The position numbers and the translations under genes are program-made. Below the pieces are notes generated by a model that was not told where the DNA came from, ran no database searches, and worked only from the letters and a program-made list of their open reading frames with translations. A stretch of 64,000 nt of DNA from Thermodesulfovibrio sp. 3462-1 (GTDB lineage Bacteria; Nitrospirota; Thermodesulfovibrionia; Thermodesulfovibrionales; Thermodesulfovibrionaceae): assembly GCF_040451425.1 (NCBI RefSeq), contig NZ_CP144374.1:620001-684000 (forward strand), read 5' to 3'. Below, in pieces: positions 1 through 7,719 of this stretch (position 1 is its first letter; every line of letters starts with the position of its first letter).

Positions 1-96
1 AATATCCAAGTCATCAACTGCTTTTTCTACCGCAATTTTTAGGTTTTGGATTGCTTTTTCAAAATCAAAAAATGTTCTTTTAACCCTTTCTCTCAT
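1..96 (-). CDS. HEPN-domain (HepT-like) protein, N-terminal 32 codons only
   Basis: The reading frame starts at an ATG at 96 and runs out of the window, so only the first 32 residues are seen (MRERVKRTFFDFEKAIQN and on). A short basic start followed by a DFEKAIxNL helix is typical of the first helix of HEPN proteins that partner small MNT nucleotidyltransferases. The start overlaps the end of the upstream gene by 17 bp, and that gene ends in an MNT domain, which is the usual MntA/HepT layout. The catalytic RX4-6H motif would lie outside the window, so RNase toxicity cannot be judged. The call rests mostly on context. Confidence 0.6.
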   Translation of the reverse strand, partial: MRERVKRTFFDFEKAIQNLKIAVEKAVDDLDI

Positions 97-1399
97 AAAT
101 TATTATTCCTTCTCTTTCTATCTTTTCTTTAAGTTCTTTATTTGCTTTTTTTAAATCAACTATATCTATTGGAGCAATGATATCTATTCCACCTATGAAT
201 TTTCCGCTCTCAACTGCAATATCAATATCTGCGTTTCTATGAGCATCTCCTCTTGCCCTTGAACCGAAAAGAATTATCTTTTTAGGTAAAATTTGGTTTT
301 CTATCTTATGAATAATATTATTTAAAATTTTTGGCTGTGATAAAATATATTCCTTACCTTTATTTTTTAATTCATTCCAGAATTCATCAATGAGTTTATA
401 ATCTGGTTTTTGAATCCTACTACCAGCTTTTATAATTGTTCCTTCTTCTAAGAACTCACTTGATAAGCGTATAACAAGCCAAGCAAAACCATTTATTGTT
501 TTAATTAATTTAAAAATTAATGGAGATGACCGACGATTTATTTTTATGTTCCCTTTTTCAGCAATGGCATGTTTTCTTGGTAATCCAAAGACTGCTGTAT
601 CTAAAACATTAGATTTATGTTCTTTCCTAAAATCTAAATAAATCTTGCCTATATTATTTAAAGCATCTTTCCAGTTAGGAAATAGCTGGTTGGAGATAAT
701 TATTCTTGAAAAAGATAGATTTGAATATTCTGAAACAAAATTTGAAGGAAGGCCTCCTCTTACGATTTCAAAACATTTATGAAGATTTCCCTTTAACCAA
801 TTGAAAATTTCATCTGAACTGCTTCCTTTGGGGATAAAATTAATTCCATATGTCTCACCTTCTATCTTTTTTACAATAATATTTCCTCCACCTCTTCTTG
901 CCCTTGTTCCAAAACCACCAAGATAAATTGATGCCCAGAGAGAGGCAATAGCATTTTTGAAAGATTTTTCATCAAAGGAGGATAGCTCTATATTAAATTC
1001 AAATCCATCTTTTATAAATTTTCTTTCCTGTCTTGGCAAAACCGTTGAATAAAGTAAATATCCTATTCCAGCATCCTTCCCTGCCAATGATTGAGTATCT
1101 TTATCAAAGTGCCAATCTAAACCATAGTCATTTTTTAAATTCCATCCAATGAACTGATGGGCTCGCTGAGGAATCACTTTTATCCTTACCTTGCTTTTTC
1201 CTTCCTTCTCTCCTGTCCCACCGAAAATCTCTGCCTCTTCTTTTTTCAATTTATCAATATCACTTTCAGCCCTTATTGCCCTCCACCAAAACCTCATCAT
1301 ACCTTTAAATTCAGATGGTCTTAACTCAGGAGTTCTACTATCCGCTCCTGCTATAAACATTGGCGTTATGACTTGGCATAAAAGACTACATCTGTTCAT
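80..1399 (-). CDS. Cmr1-type RAMP protein fused to a C-terminal MNT nucleotidyltransferase
   Basis: Residues 1 to about 355 match Cmr1 (Cas7-like RAMP of type III-B CRISPR complexes): VITPMFIAGAD and ELRPSEFKGMMRFWWRA near the start, FGGTGEKEGKSKVRI near 60-75 and LGGFGTRARRGGG in the middle. Cmr1 normally binds the 3' end of the crRNA and target in the Cmr effector. Residues 359-439 are a complete minimal nucleotidyltransferase with GSX10DXD (G379, S380, D391, D393), a later VDL-type strand and an IEREGIIIYER ending, as in MntA antitoxins. No stop or frameshift separates the two parts. A GGAGGTGAG ribosome site precedes the ATG, and cas3'' ends 4 bp upstream. Fusion of these two families is unusual; it could be functional or a deletion scar in a decaying locus. 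Confidence 0.85.
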   Translation of the reverse strand: MNRCSLLCQVITPMFIAGADSRTPELRPSEFKGMMRFWWRAIRAESDIDKLKKEEAEIFGGTGEKEGKSKVRIKVIPQRAHQFIGWNLKNDYGLDWHFDKDTQSLAGKDAGIGYLLYSTVLPRQERKFIKDGFEFNIELSSFDEKSFKNAIASLWASIYLGGFGTRARRGGGNIIVKKIEGETYGINFIPKGSSSDEIFNWLKGNLHKCFEIVRGGLPSNFVSEYSNLSFSRIIISNQLFPNWKDALNNIGKIYLDFRKEHKSNVLDTAVFGLPRKHAIAEKGNIKINRRSSPLIFKLIKTINGFAWLVIRLSSEFLEEGTIIKAGSRIQKPDYKLIDEFWNELKNKGKEYILSQPKILNNIIHKIENQILPKKIILFGSRARGDAHRNADIDIAVESGKFIGGIDIIAPIDIVDLKKANKELKEKIEREGIIIYERKG

Positions 1400-1403
1400 T
1401 TGC

Positions 1404-2144
1404 TCACCTCCTTACATTCACACTATTAACATATTTTACAATATCCTCCACCATTAACCATCCACCATAGCAATCTTTGTCATCTTCTTTCAGATATCCT
1501 TTTCTTTCCACTGCAGCAGAAATATTGCAGAGTTTTAATATGTGATGAATTAAATATGCCTGAAGCCTTCTTTGATGCTGTTCTAACAGCCTGCAACCTT
1601 TAGCCCAGACTCTTAGATCTCTTGCCATATCTTTTAAATCCGCAACTTTAAGACTTTTTGCTTCATTTGGAAAATATTTTTTATCCAATTTATCTATTTC
1701 TTTATGCCAATCTATATTTCCATCAAAGTCAGCTATTCCATCAACAATCGCTTGTACATCAGGTCTCTCGATATTATCTCCAAGAAGTCCGCTATCAGTA
1801 TGATGAATTGCTATAGCAAAAATTACTGCATTTTTTAAATTTTCATCTACATCTTCATTTGTTAATTTTTTATAAAGAAACCCTGCACCAATTGGAGCAT
1901 GAGATGGAAGCTTTTTATTTGTACGTAAATTTTCCTGCCATTTTTTTGTCAGTTTCCCAAGGTCGTGAAACAAAACTATCTGTTTTAATATATCTTTGCA
2001 GACAGATGCATCTCTTAAATTAAAAATCCTTAAAATTGTCTTTTCAAATAAAGGATAAATTACTTCGAATTTCTCTAATGCTTTTTCAATGTGATCAGTA
2101 TAGCTTTCATCTGGAGCACTTTTAAATAAAATATGATGTGTCAT
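1404..2144 (-). CDS. cas3'': CRISPR-associated HD nuclease Cas3''
   Basis: 246-residue stand-alone HD domain. The metal-binding set is visible in order: H18 (YTDHIEKA), H60-D61 (LFHDLGKLTKKWQ), H82 (SHAPIGAGF) and H114-H115 (AIAIHHTDSG). This is the order of Cas3'' proteins, which degrade single-stranded DNA together with the Cas3' helicase in type I interference. The gene overlaps the 3' end of the cas3' remnant by 23 bp and is 4 bp from cmr1, so it sits in one operon. It looks intact although its helicase partner next door is broken. Family assignment is firm; activity without a helicase is doubtful. Confidence 0.8.
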   Translation of the reverse strand: MTHHILFKSAPDESYTDHIEKALEKFEVIYPLFEKTILRIFNLRDASVCKDILKQIVLFHDLGKLTKKWQENLRTNKKLPSHAPIGAGFLYKKLTNEDVDENLKNAVIFAIAIHHTDSGLLGDNIERPDVQAIVDGIADFDGNIDWHKEIDKLDKKYFPNEAKSLKVADLKDMARDLRVWAKGCRLLEQHQRRLQAYLIHHILKLCNISAAVERKGYLKEDDKDCYGGWLMVEDIVKYVNSVNVRR

Positions 2145-2882
2145 TTTTCACTCCTATGTTTTCATCATAATCATTTTTCTCAAGAATATACTTGCTAAAT
2201 GGGGTAATTTTTCTTATCTCTTCAAAATACCATTTTTTAGAATCAATGTCATATTTAACCTTGTATTTTAAGATTTTATTTTCAAAAAGCATCCATGCTA
2301 CACCTATGTCAACATCTATTGAATTTTCTTTAAAATTAGTATTGTTAATGCTGTCTTGGATTCTATCCTTTTCTTTTACCTTCTCCAATAGAAAAGTCAA
2401 CCACAACTAAGGTTACTGGTTTGCTATTTCTTACCTGAATGTTTTCTGGTTTTCTATCAGCATATAAAACGCATTCATACAAATCAATTAAACGTATCTC
2501 TTGCCTCATAATCGCTTGCTTTATAATCAAGGGTTTCGTTGACAAAACGGCAGACCTCTAAAAAATGGCGAATTGGGATATCGCCATGCTGGACTTTAAC
2601 AGTAATGTGTGGAGAAATTTTTTCAGCATATTTTTTAATTCTCTCTGCGATACTATTTACAAGAACTCTCATCGGCAATACATAAATCATACAAGGTGCT
2701 ATTTCAAACTTATTATTGATAAATTGTGATAAAAAGGGCACTAAAACTGCTTCTGTTTTTCCAGAGCCTGCTGGAGCTTTAAACAGAATTGGAAGATTTC
2801 CTTGATATATTTCCTCCGACACTTTAATTTGAAACTCATAAGGCTTAAATCCAAAAATTTTCTGGAAAACTTCCATTCTCAA
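2122..2882 (-). pseudogene. Decayed cas3' helicase (internal deletion plus two frameshifts)
   Basis: The first ~103 codons from the ATG at 2882 read as a normal Cas3' start: Q motif region, Walker A PAGSGKTEA (38-43), motif Ia YVLPMRVLVNSIAERI and QHGDIP. The DEAH box and motifs III-VI never follow. After about position 2573 the frame enters RFVNETLDYKASDYEARD, stops, and resumes in a second frame (LYECVLYADRKPENIQVRN) and then a third (VKEKDRIQDSIN to FSKYILEKNDYDENIGV), which resembles the C-terminal accessory domain of Cas3 helicases. The gene has therefore lost the middle of the helicase and suffered at least two indels. It cannot give a working Cas3'. The reconstruction of the C-terminal frames is by eye. 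Confidence 0.75.
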
Positions 2883-2980
2883 CTTACTTCCTTCATTTTC
2901 CTTTTTTACTTTAAATCATATCAAAGTCTCTCCCTCTGTATCAATCCCATGGAGGGGATGAGGCTTAATTTTGCTTCAAT

Positions 2981-3748
2981 TCATTCTTTATCTTTTCTTT
3001 CGCTTCTCCATACCTCTATACATCCAAAGCCAAGGGAGTTTTTTGCGCCAATGCCTGCTTCAAAAGCCATTGTAAAAAGTTCTTCTGGAAGATTGAGTTC
3101 AAATACTCCATCCCATCCCTTTATCACTGTGTTTTTGTAAATAACGATCCTCTGGTCTTTTGAGTTTACTTTGTAAGGTTTTATTGAGCCTTCCAGTATT
3201 GTGCTTCCTCGCCATGTTCTTAGCTTTCTTTGCAAATTTTTAATTAACAATTTTTCAAACTCTTTTTCAAAGGGACAGTAATAGTAGGTTTTTCTTTTTC
3301 CATTAGCGGTTTCAAGGGTGCTATAAACAGTGATAGGTGAAAGAGTTTTAACATAGATTCTGTCTTTGTAAGCAGGTGGTCCTTCTACCTGTACTGATGA
3401 TAAAATCATGTTTTCACTGCCAATTCTTAATGTGCCAGCTTTAAGCAGAGTCATTGCAAAGGATTGAATAAAATCATTAAACGGAGATGAGATAATTAGA
3501 CTTACATTGCCATACAAGTATATCTTACCTTCTTTTACATGGGCTTTTTCAGAGGGAATAAGCCTTGAAAAGGTAAAAAATTTCATCCTTCGTTGTGTCT
3601 CAGGGTCTTTAAAGCCTCTGTCATGAAGATTTTCTCCAATATGAGATTCAAGATGATGATATATAAATCCCTGAATGATTTCGTTGTAATGGCAGGGTAG
3701 GGTGATAAAGGATTTTTCAGGATGATAGAATTTAATTTTAAGTCGCAT
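2981..3748 (-). CDS. cas6: CRISPR repeat endoribonuclease Cas6
   Basis: 255 residues, the usual size of Cas6, which cuts the CRISPR precursor transcript within each repeat. The start MRLKIKFYHPEKSFITLPCHYNEIIQGFIYHHL is the first ferredoxin-like strand and helix of the family, with several histidines that could supply the general acid. The C-terminal glycine-rich RNA-binding loop GIGAKNSLGFGCIEV lies at 232-246. It is the first gene of the minus-strand cas group, with a 98-bp gap before the cas3' remnant. It is intact, so it could still serve an array elsewhere in the genome; none is in this window. Confidence 0.9.
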   Translation of the reverse strand: MRLKIKFYHPEKSFITLPCHYNEIIQGFIYHHLESHIGENLHDRGFKDPETQRRMKFFTFSRLIPSEKAHVKEGKIYLYGNVSLIISSPFNDFIQSFAMTLLKAGTLRIGSENMILSSVQVEGPPAYKDRIYVKTLSPITVYSTLETANGKRKTYYYCPFEKEFEKLLIKNLQRKLRTWRGSTILEGSIKPYKVNSKDQRIVIYKNTVIKGWDGVFELNLPEELFTMAFEAGIGAKNSLGFGCIEVWRSERKDKE

Positions 3749-3832
3749 TTTTACCTCTCTAATTCATTTGAGTTTAATTTATTTGAGACTGTTTAAAAAC
3801 TTGAAATTTCCTGAAAATAATGTTTTTTTCAT

Positions 3833-4240
3833 TTATTCTCCTTCTGGTTTGTATTCAATGTAGGGTTTTATATCAAGAATCGGAGTTCCATCATACATAT
3901 CAAGTCTTCTTACTTTGATTATGTTATCTCTTACATCAATAACTTCAAGCACAGAAAGTCCTATTGGATTTGGTCTGTGAGGTGAACATGTGCTGAAAAC
4001 CCCTCTTGTTTCGTTTAAATGCGGTGGCTTCTGAATAAGTTTTTCAGGGCTGAATGCAGGAGATTTGTGAAAGCAAAATATGACAACTATTTTATCTCCT
4101 GCCTTTATATCCCTTAATCCAGGCTGATACTCTGGCTTAATAACAATCTCTCCTTCCACATCAGAGACACTCCAGTGTCTTGGAAGGCTTTCTGCTTTAG
4201 TTTTTACATACCCAATTGGTTTGAACTTATACTCTTTCAT
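3833..4240 (-). CDS. trmO: tRNA (adenine-N6)-methyltransferase TrmO (TsaA family)
   Basis: 135-residue single-domain protein of the TsaA/TrmO (UPF0066) beta-barrel family, which adds the N6-methyl group to t6A37 in some tRNAs using S-adenosylmethionine. Family marks are the start FKPIGYVKT, the central TRGVFSTCSPHRPNPIGLSVLEV stretch and the C-terminal DMYDGTPILDIKPYI. E. coli TrmO carries an extra C-terminal domain that is missing here; archaeal-type members are this short. It stands alone on the minus strand, divergent from the MoaE-like gene, about 80 bp upstream of cas6. Family is secure; substrate is inferred. Confidence 0.85.
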   Translation of the reverse strand: MKEYKFKPIGYVKTKAESLPRHWSVSDVEGEIVIKPEYQPGLRDIKAGDKIVVIFCFHKSPAFSPEKLIQKPPHLNETRGVFSTCSPHRPNPIGLSVLEVIDVRDNIIKVRRLDMYDGTPILDIKPYIEYKPEGE

Positions 4241-4385
4241 AAATCTTCTGAAGTCTGTTCAAACATTAAAAATTTAGTTTAAGTATATCATTTTTTTACC
4301 ATTTTCAACAACTTCAATGACAATTCTTAATCTCATTTTATGACTTTAAAGATTAATTATTTTTGTGATAATATAGTTCTATTAA

Positions 4386-4736
4386 ATGATTGAGAACTGG
4401 ATCAGTGAAATAAAAAGACATCCTGAAAGCAGTTCCATAGGAATGATTCTTATTCATAATGGAATTGTCAGAGCAACTTCTAAAAATGGAAAACCTGTGA
4501 GGGGTATGCGTCTTTCTTATAATGCTAAAAAGTTAAATATGCTCATTGAAGAGATTAAAAAGCAACAAGGAATTGTAGAGATTAAAGTCTGGATAAATGA
4601 GGGAGAATTAAAAATTGGTGATGATATAATGAAGGTGCTTGTGGCAGGCAGGCTTCGCACTGATGTTTTTCCTGCGTTACAGGAGCTTGTAAGTAAAATA
4701 AAAAATGAAGTTGTCAATGAAGAAGAGATTTTTTAA
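4386..4736 (+). CDS. MoaE-like protein (molybdopterin synthase large-subunit fold)
   Basis: 116 residues aligning by eye with MoaE: a beta strand with HNGIVRATSKNGKPVRGMRLSYN (the GxVR and LxY positions), a helix, then VWINEGELKIGDDIMKVLVAGRLRTDVFPALQELVSKIKNEV. MoaE transfers sulfur from MoaD thiocarboxylate to precursor Z. The C-terminal segment that carries the catalytic lysines and a conserved Trp in typical MoaE is missing; the chain ends at NEEEIF. It may be a divergent MoaE or a MoaE-fold protein with another role. No moaD is adjacent. The next gene starts inside its 3' end, so the two are probably co-translated. Confidence 0.6.
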   Translation: MIENWISEIKRHPESSSIGMILIHNGIVRATSKNGKPVRGMRLSYNAKKLNMLIEEIKKQQGIVEIKVWINEGELKIGDDIMKVLVAGRLRTDVFPALQELVSKIKNEVVNEEEIF

Positions 4737-5997
4737 GTTTTTCATTTTCTTTTTACCTTTTTTACTTTTTGCTTGTATTCAGGAGATAGACCCTCTTTCT
4801 GGTAAGAAAGTTTACACTCTGCTTTCTACTGAGCAGGAGATATCCATTGGGCATCAGATCATTGCCTCTGCAATAAATGAAAATGATGGTTTATATCCTG
4901 ACAGAGAAGTTCAGAACTATATAAGAGGGATTGGAGAAAAGATTGCTTCAATTACACCAAGAAAAGTTGATTACCGTTTTTATGTTGTAAACTCTTCTGA
5001 AATAAATGCTTTTGCCCTGCCCGGAGGACCGGTTTTTATAACAAGAGGGATTTTATTAAAAATGGATAAAGAAAGCGAACTCGTGGGAGTCCTTGCACAT
5101 GAACTTGGACATATCAATGCAAGACATCATGCCAAATTTCTGGAAAAAACTTATGGAATGAATATTCTTTTAAACATTCTTGGCATAGCATTGCATGAAA
5201 GTAAATATGCTGATGCAGTAATGAGTCTTGCCCAGGTTTCATCAGGACTTCTTCAGCTTAAATTTAGCCGTGATCAGGAAAATGAAGCAGACTCTCTTGG
5301 GGTAAAATTCAGTTATCAGGCTGGCTATGATCCAGAAGGCCTTTTAAGCATGTTTGAAAAGTTCAAAGCAATGCAAAAGGGTGGAAATGTTGAATGGCTG
5401 AGCACTCATCCTCTGCCTGATACAAGAATAAAAAATGTTCAGCAAATGATTTCAAGACAGTATCCTGATTCTTATAGACTTAAGCAGGATAGCGAAAATT
5501 TTCATAGGATTCAATCAATTCTTAGATCTACTAAAGAATCTTATGATTATGTTGAAAGAGCAAAGAAATACATAAAATTCCATAATTACTCAGAGGCTTT
5601 AAGTCTTCTTGATAAGGCAATAGCAGTTTATGGAAGTAATCAGGCATACACTTATAGAGCACTTGTAAATTTAAATTTAAAAAGATACTCTGAAGCAATA
5701 AACGATGCTAATAGAGCTATACAGCTTGACAGTCTTTATTTCTATCCATTGCTTATAAAAGGAGTAGCTTTGACTCATACAGGAAGATGGAATGACAGTA
5801 TAAATACTCTTGAAAAAGCTAAAAAATTAGTTAGTGAAAATCCTGATACATATTACTATCTTGGTGTTGATTATCAGGCAGTGGGAAATAGGGCTAAAGC
5901 TATAGAAAATCTCTCCACAGCACTGCAATTTACTGATGGAAAGCGTGGCTGGGAAGCAGATGCACAGAGGAGATTGAGAGTTTTAAGAGGATATTAA
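4717..5997 (+). CDS. M48 zinc metalloprotease lipoprotein with C-terminal TPRs (BepA-like)
   Basis: Counted from the ATG at 4717 (an ATG 12 bp earlier would only add four residues before the signal peptide) the protein has 426 residues. A signal peptide ends in the lipobox LLFAC (C20), so it should be a lipoprotein facing the periplasm. HELGH at 128-132 and the third zinc ligand E190 in ENEAD define an M48 peptidase; residues from about 270 on form TPR repeats. This is the BepA/YfgC layout, a periplasmic protease that clears stalled outer-membrane protein assembly intermediates. BamD, its likely functional neighbour, is two genes downstream. It overlaps the MoaE-like gene by 20 bp. Confidence 0.85.
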   Translation: MKKRFFKFFIFFLPFLLFACIQEIDPLSGKKVYTLLSTEQEISIGHQIIASAINENDGLYPDREVQNYIRGIGEKIASITPRKVDYRFYVVNSSEINAFALPGGPVFITRGILLKMDKESELVGVLAHELGHINARHHAKFLEKTYGMNILLNILGIALHESKYADAVMSLAQVSSGLLQLKFSRDQENEADSLGVKFSYQAGYDPEGLLSMFEKFKAMQKGGNVEWLSTHPLPDTRIKNVQQMISRQYPDSYRLKQDSENFHRIQSILRSTKESYDYVERAKKYIKFHNYSEALSLLDKAIAVYGSNQAYTYRALVNLNLKRYSEAINDANRAIQLDSLYFYPLLIKGVALTHTGRWNDSINTLEKAKKLVSENPDTYYYLGVDYQAVGNRAKAIENLSTALQFTDGKRGWEADAQRRLRVLRGY

Positions 5998-6007
5998 GGA
6001 GTGAACA

Positions 6008-6283
6008 ATGAAAAGAGCGCATCTTTTTATAAGTGGAAGGGTTCAGGGAGTTTTTTACAGAGCATTCACACAGGAAGTTGCTCATTCTTTAAAATTAAAT
6101 GGATGGGTGAGAAATTTAAGAGACGGAAGAGTTGAGGCAGTATTTGAAGGTGATGAGAATGCGATCTCTCATGCTATTCAAAGATGCAAGGAAGGACCGC
6201 CTTATGCAAGGGTTGACAATATTGAGATAATATGGGAAGAACCTGAAGGATTGAAGGGATTTGAAATAAGAAGAACAGCTTGA
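6008..6283 (+). CDS. acyP: Acylphosphatase
   Basis: 91-residue ferredoxin-like acylphosphatase that hydrolyses carboxyl-phosphate bonds. The phosphate loop and catalytic arginine are in SGRVQGVFYRAF (R18), and the second catalytic residue is N36 in GWVRNLRDGRVE. The strand order and the end KGFEIRRTA match the family. A TAAGGAG site 6 bp upstream supports the ATG. It follows the M48 protease by 10 bp, so it is likely in the same transcript; no functional link to the neighbours is evident. Confidence 0.93.
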   Translation: MKRAHLFISGRVQGVFYRAFTQEVAHSLKLNGWVRNLRDGRVEAVFEGDENAISHAIQRCKEGPPYARVDNIEIIWEEPEGLKGFEIRRTA

Positions 6284-6336
6284 CTAAACTAAAGTTTAAA
6301 AGTTTTAATAAATGCTAAAGAACAAGGGGTATCCCA

Positions 6337-7083
6337 ATGAAAACACTCATTAAATTATTTGTTTTGATTGTTATTTTTTCTTTACTCCTTAGTTGTGGTG
6401 GGAAAGAGGCTATTAAAAAAGAAGAGTTTGATCCTGTAGTTTATCTAAAGAAAGCAGATGAACTTATAAGTAAAAAAGAGTATGAAGAGGCAAGAAAACT
6501 TCTTCTTGAAATAAAAAACAGAGAATCAGCAAAGGAGTATGCTCCTCTTGCTCAGCTCAAGATAGCTGAGTCGTATTTAAAAGAAGATGAACCTGAGCTT
6601 GCAATTACTGAATACAGAAGATTCCTGGAACTTTACCCTGAATCTACCTATGCTCCTTATGCTCAATACAGCATCGGAATGGCTTATTTCAGACAGATAG
6701 AAGGTGCTGAAAGAGGAGCAGGCACTGCTCAAAAAGCACTGAATGAATTTTTAAAGCTTGAAAAGATGTATCCAAGACATCCTTATGGAGAAATTCTTCC
6801 TTTGAGAATTCAGAAATGTAGGAACATTATTGCAGAGGGCGAGCTTTTAATTGGTAAATTTTATCACAAAAAAGGCTCTTATAAAGCTGCTATTGGAAGA
6901 TTTGAGGGAATTTTGAAAAACTATCCAGATTTTAAAAATCTTGATGAAACTCTTTATTTACTTGCAGATTCATATAAAAATCTCAATATGACAGACATGG
7001 CAAAGCAGTATATTCAGCTTTTAAAGGAAAAATTTCCAGACAGTCATTTTGCAAAAAAAGCAGAAGGACTTAAAATTCAATAA
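6337..7083 (+). CDS. bamD: Outer-membrane assembly lipoprotein BamD
   Basis: 248 residues. The signal peptide ends in LLLSC (C20), giving a lipoprotein. The mature part is a run of TPR helices: KKADELISKKEYEEARKLL, AITEYRRFLELYPESTYAPYAQYSIGMAYFRQ, then ALNEFLKLEKMYPRHPYG and a last pair near 190-240. The YPxSxYAPYAQY helix and size match BamD (YfiO), which holds BamA for outer-membrane protein folding. The stop is immediately followed by the ATG of the next gene, so translation is probably coupled. A general TPR lipoprotein is the alternative. Confidence 0.85.
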   Translation: MKTLIKLFVLIVIFSLLLSCGGKEAIKKEEFDPVVYLKKADELISKKEYEEARKLLLEIKNRESAKEYAPLAQLKIAESYLKEDEPELAITEYRRFLELYPESTYAPYAQYSIGMAYFRQIEGAERGAGTAQKALNEFLKLEKMYPRHPYGEILPLRIQKCRNIIAEGELLIGKFYHKKGSYKAAIGRFEGILKNYPDFKNLDETLYLLADSYKNLNMTDMAKQYIQLLKEKFPDSHFAKKAEGLKIQ

Positions 7084-7719
7084 ATGGCTAAGCTTTTTCC
7101 AGCTTTTATTGACATAAAAGGTAAAAAGTGTGTTGTAGTTGGGGGTGGTAGGGTTGCTGAAAGAAAGATAAAAACACTGCTTCATTATGGAGCAAGAATA
7201 ACACTAATAAGTCCTGAAATTAACGAGAACATAAGAAAAATCGTTGAAAAAGGTCAGATAGAGTATATAAAAAAGCAATTCAGTAAAGAAGACATTGATG
7301 ATGCGATTTTAGTTGTGGCTGCTACATCAGATGAGAAACTTAATGCTCAGATAGTAAAGAATGCTAAATTTTTGGTAAACTGTGTCACTGCTACAGATGT
7401 CTCAGAAATTGGCGGTTTGTTGTATAATGTTCCAGCAATTTTTAATAAAGCAGATTTAACCATAGCTATTTCTACTGATTTTCCCGCATTGAGTAAACTT
7501 CTCAGGGATGAAATCTCAAAATCATATGGCAAAGAATTTGCATTATATTTGAGATATCTTAAAAAGCTTAGAAAAGAAATTCAGAAAAAAATCCCTGAAA
7601 CTAAAAGAAGGCAGGAAATTTTTAAAAAAATTGCTTCAAAGAAAATTGTGTCAATTTTGAAACAGTATGGTTTTAAAAAAGCAAAACAGGAGGTTGAAAA
7701 AATCCTAAATGAAATTTAA
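7084..7719 (+). CDS. Precorrin-2 dehydrogenase / sirohydrochlorin ferrochelatase (CysG N-terminal type)
   Basis: 211 residues matching the NAD-binding half of CysG (Met8p/SirC family). FPAFIDIKGKKCVVVGGGRVAERKI is the N-terminal dinucleotide fold, ISPEI the following strand, and AATSDEKLN plus FNKADLTIAISTDFPALSKLLR the family blocks. It oxidises precorrin-2 to sirohydrochlorin and may insert iron to give siroheme, the cofactor of sulfite reductases. The precorrin-2 would come from the CobA half of the fusion at 17726. It has no spacer from bamD and overlaps the next gene by 11 bp. Confidence 0.88.
   Translation: MAKLFPAFIDIKGKKCVVVGGGRVAERKIKTLLHYGARITLISPEINENIRKIVEKGQIEYIKKQFSKEDIDDAILVVAATSDEKLNAQIVKNAKFLVNCVTATDVSEIGGLLYNVPAIFNKADLTIAISTDFPALSKLLRDEISKSYGKEFALYLRYLKKLRKEIQKKIPETKRRQEIFKKIASKKIVSILKQYGFKKAKQEVEKILNEI

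Noticed and set aside
2937-2970. TATCAATCCC..GGGGAT segment resembling a CRISPR repeat between cas6 and the cas3' remnant
   Set aside because: Only one copy, with imperfect symmetry, no spacing pattern and no second unit nearby. Not enough for an array or a solitary repeat.
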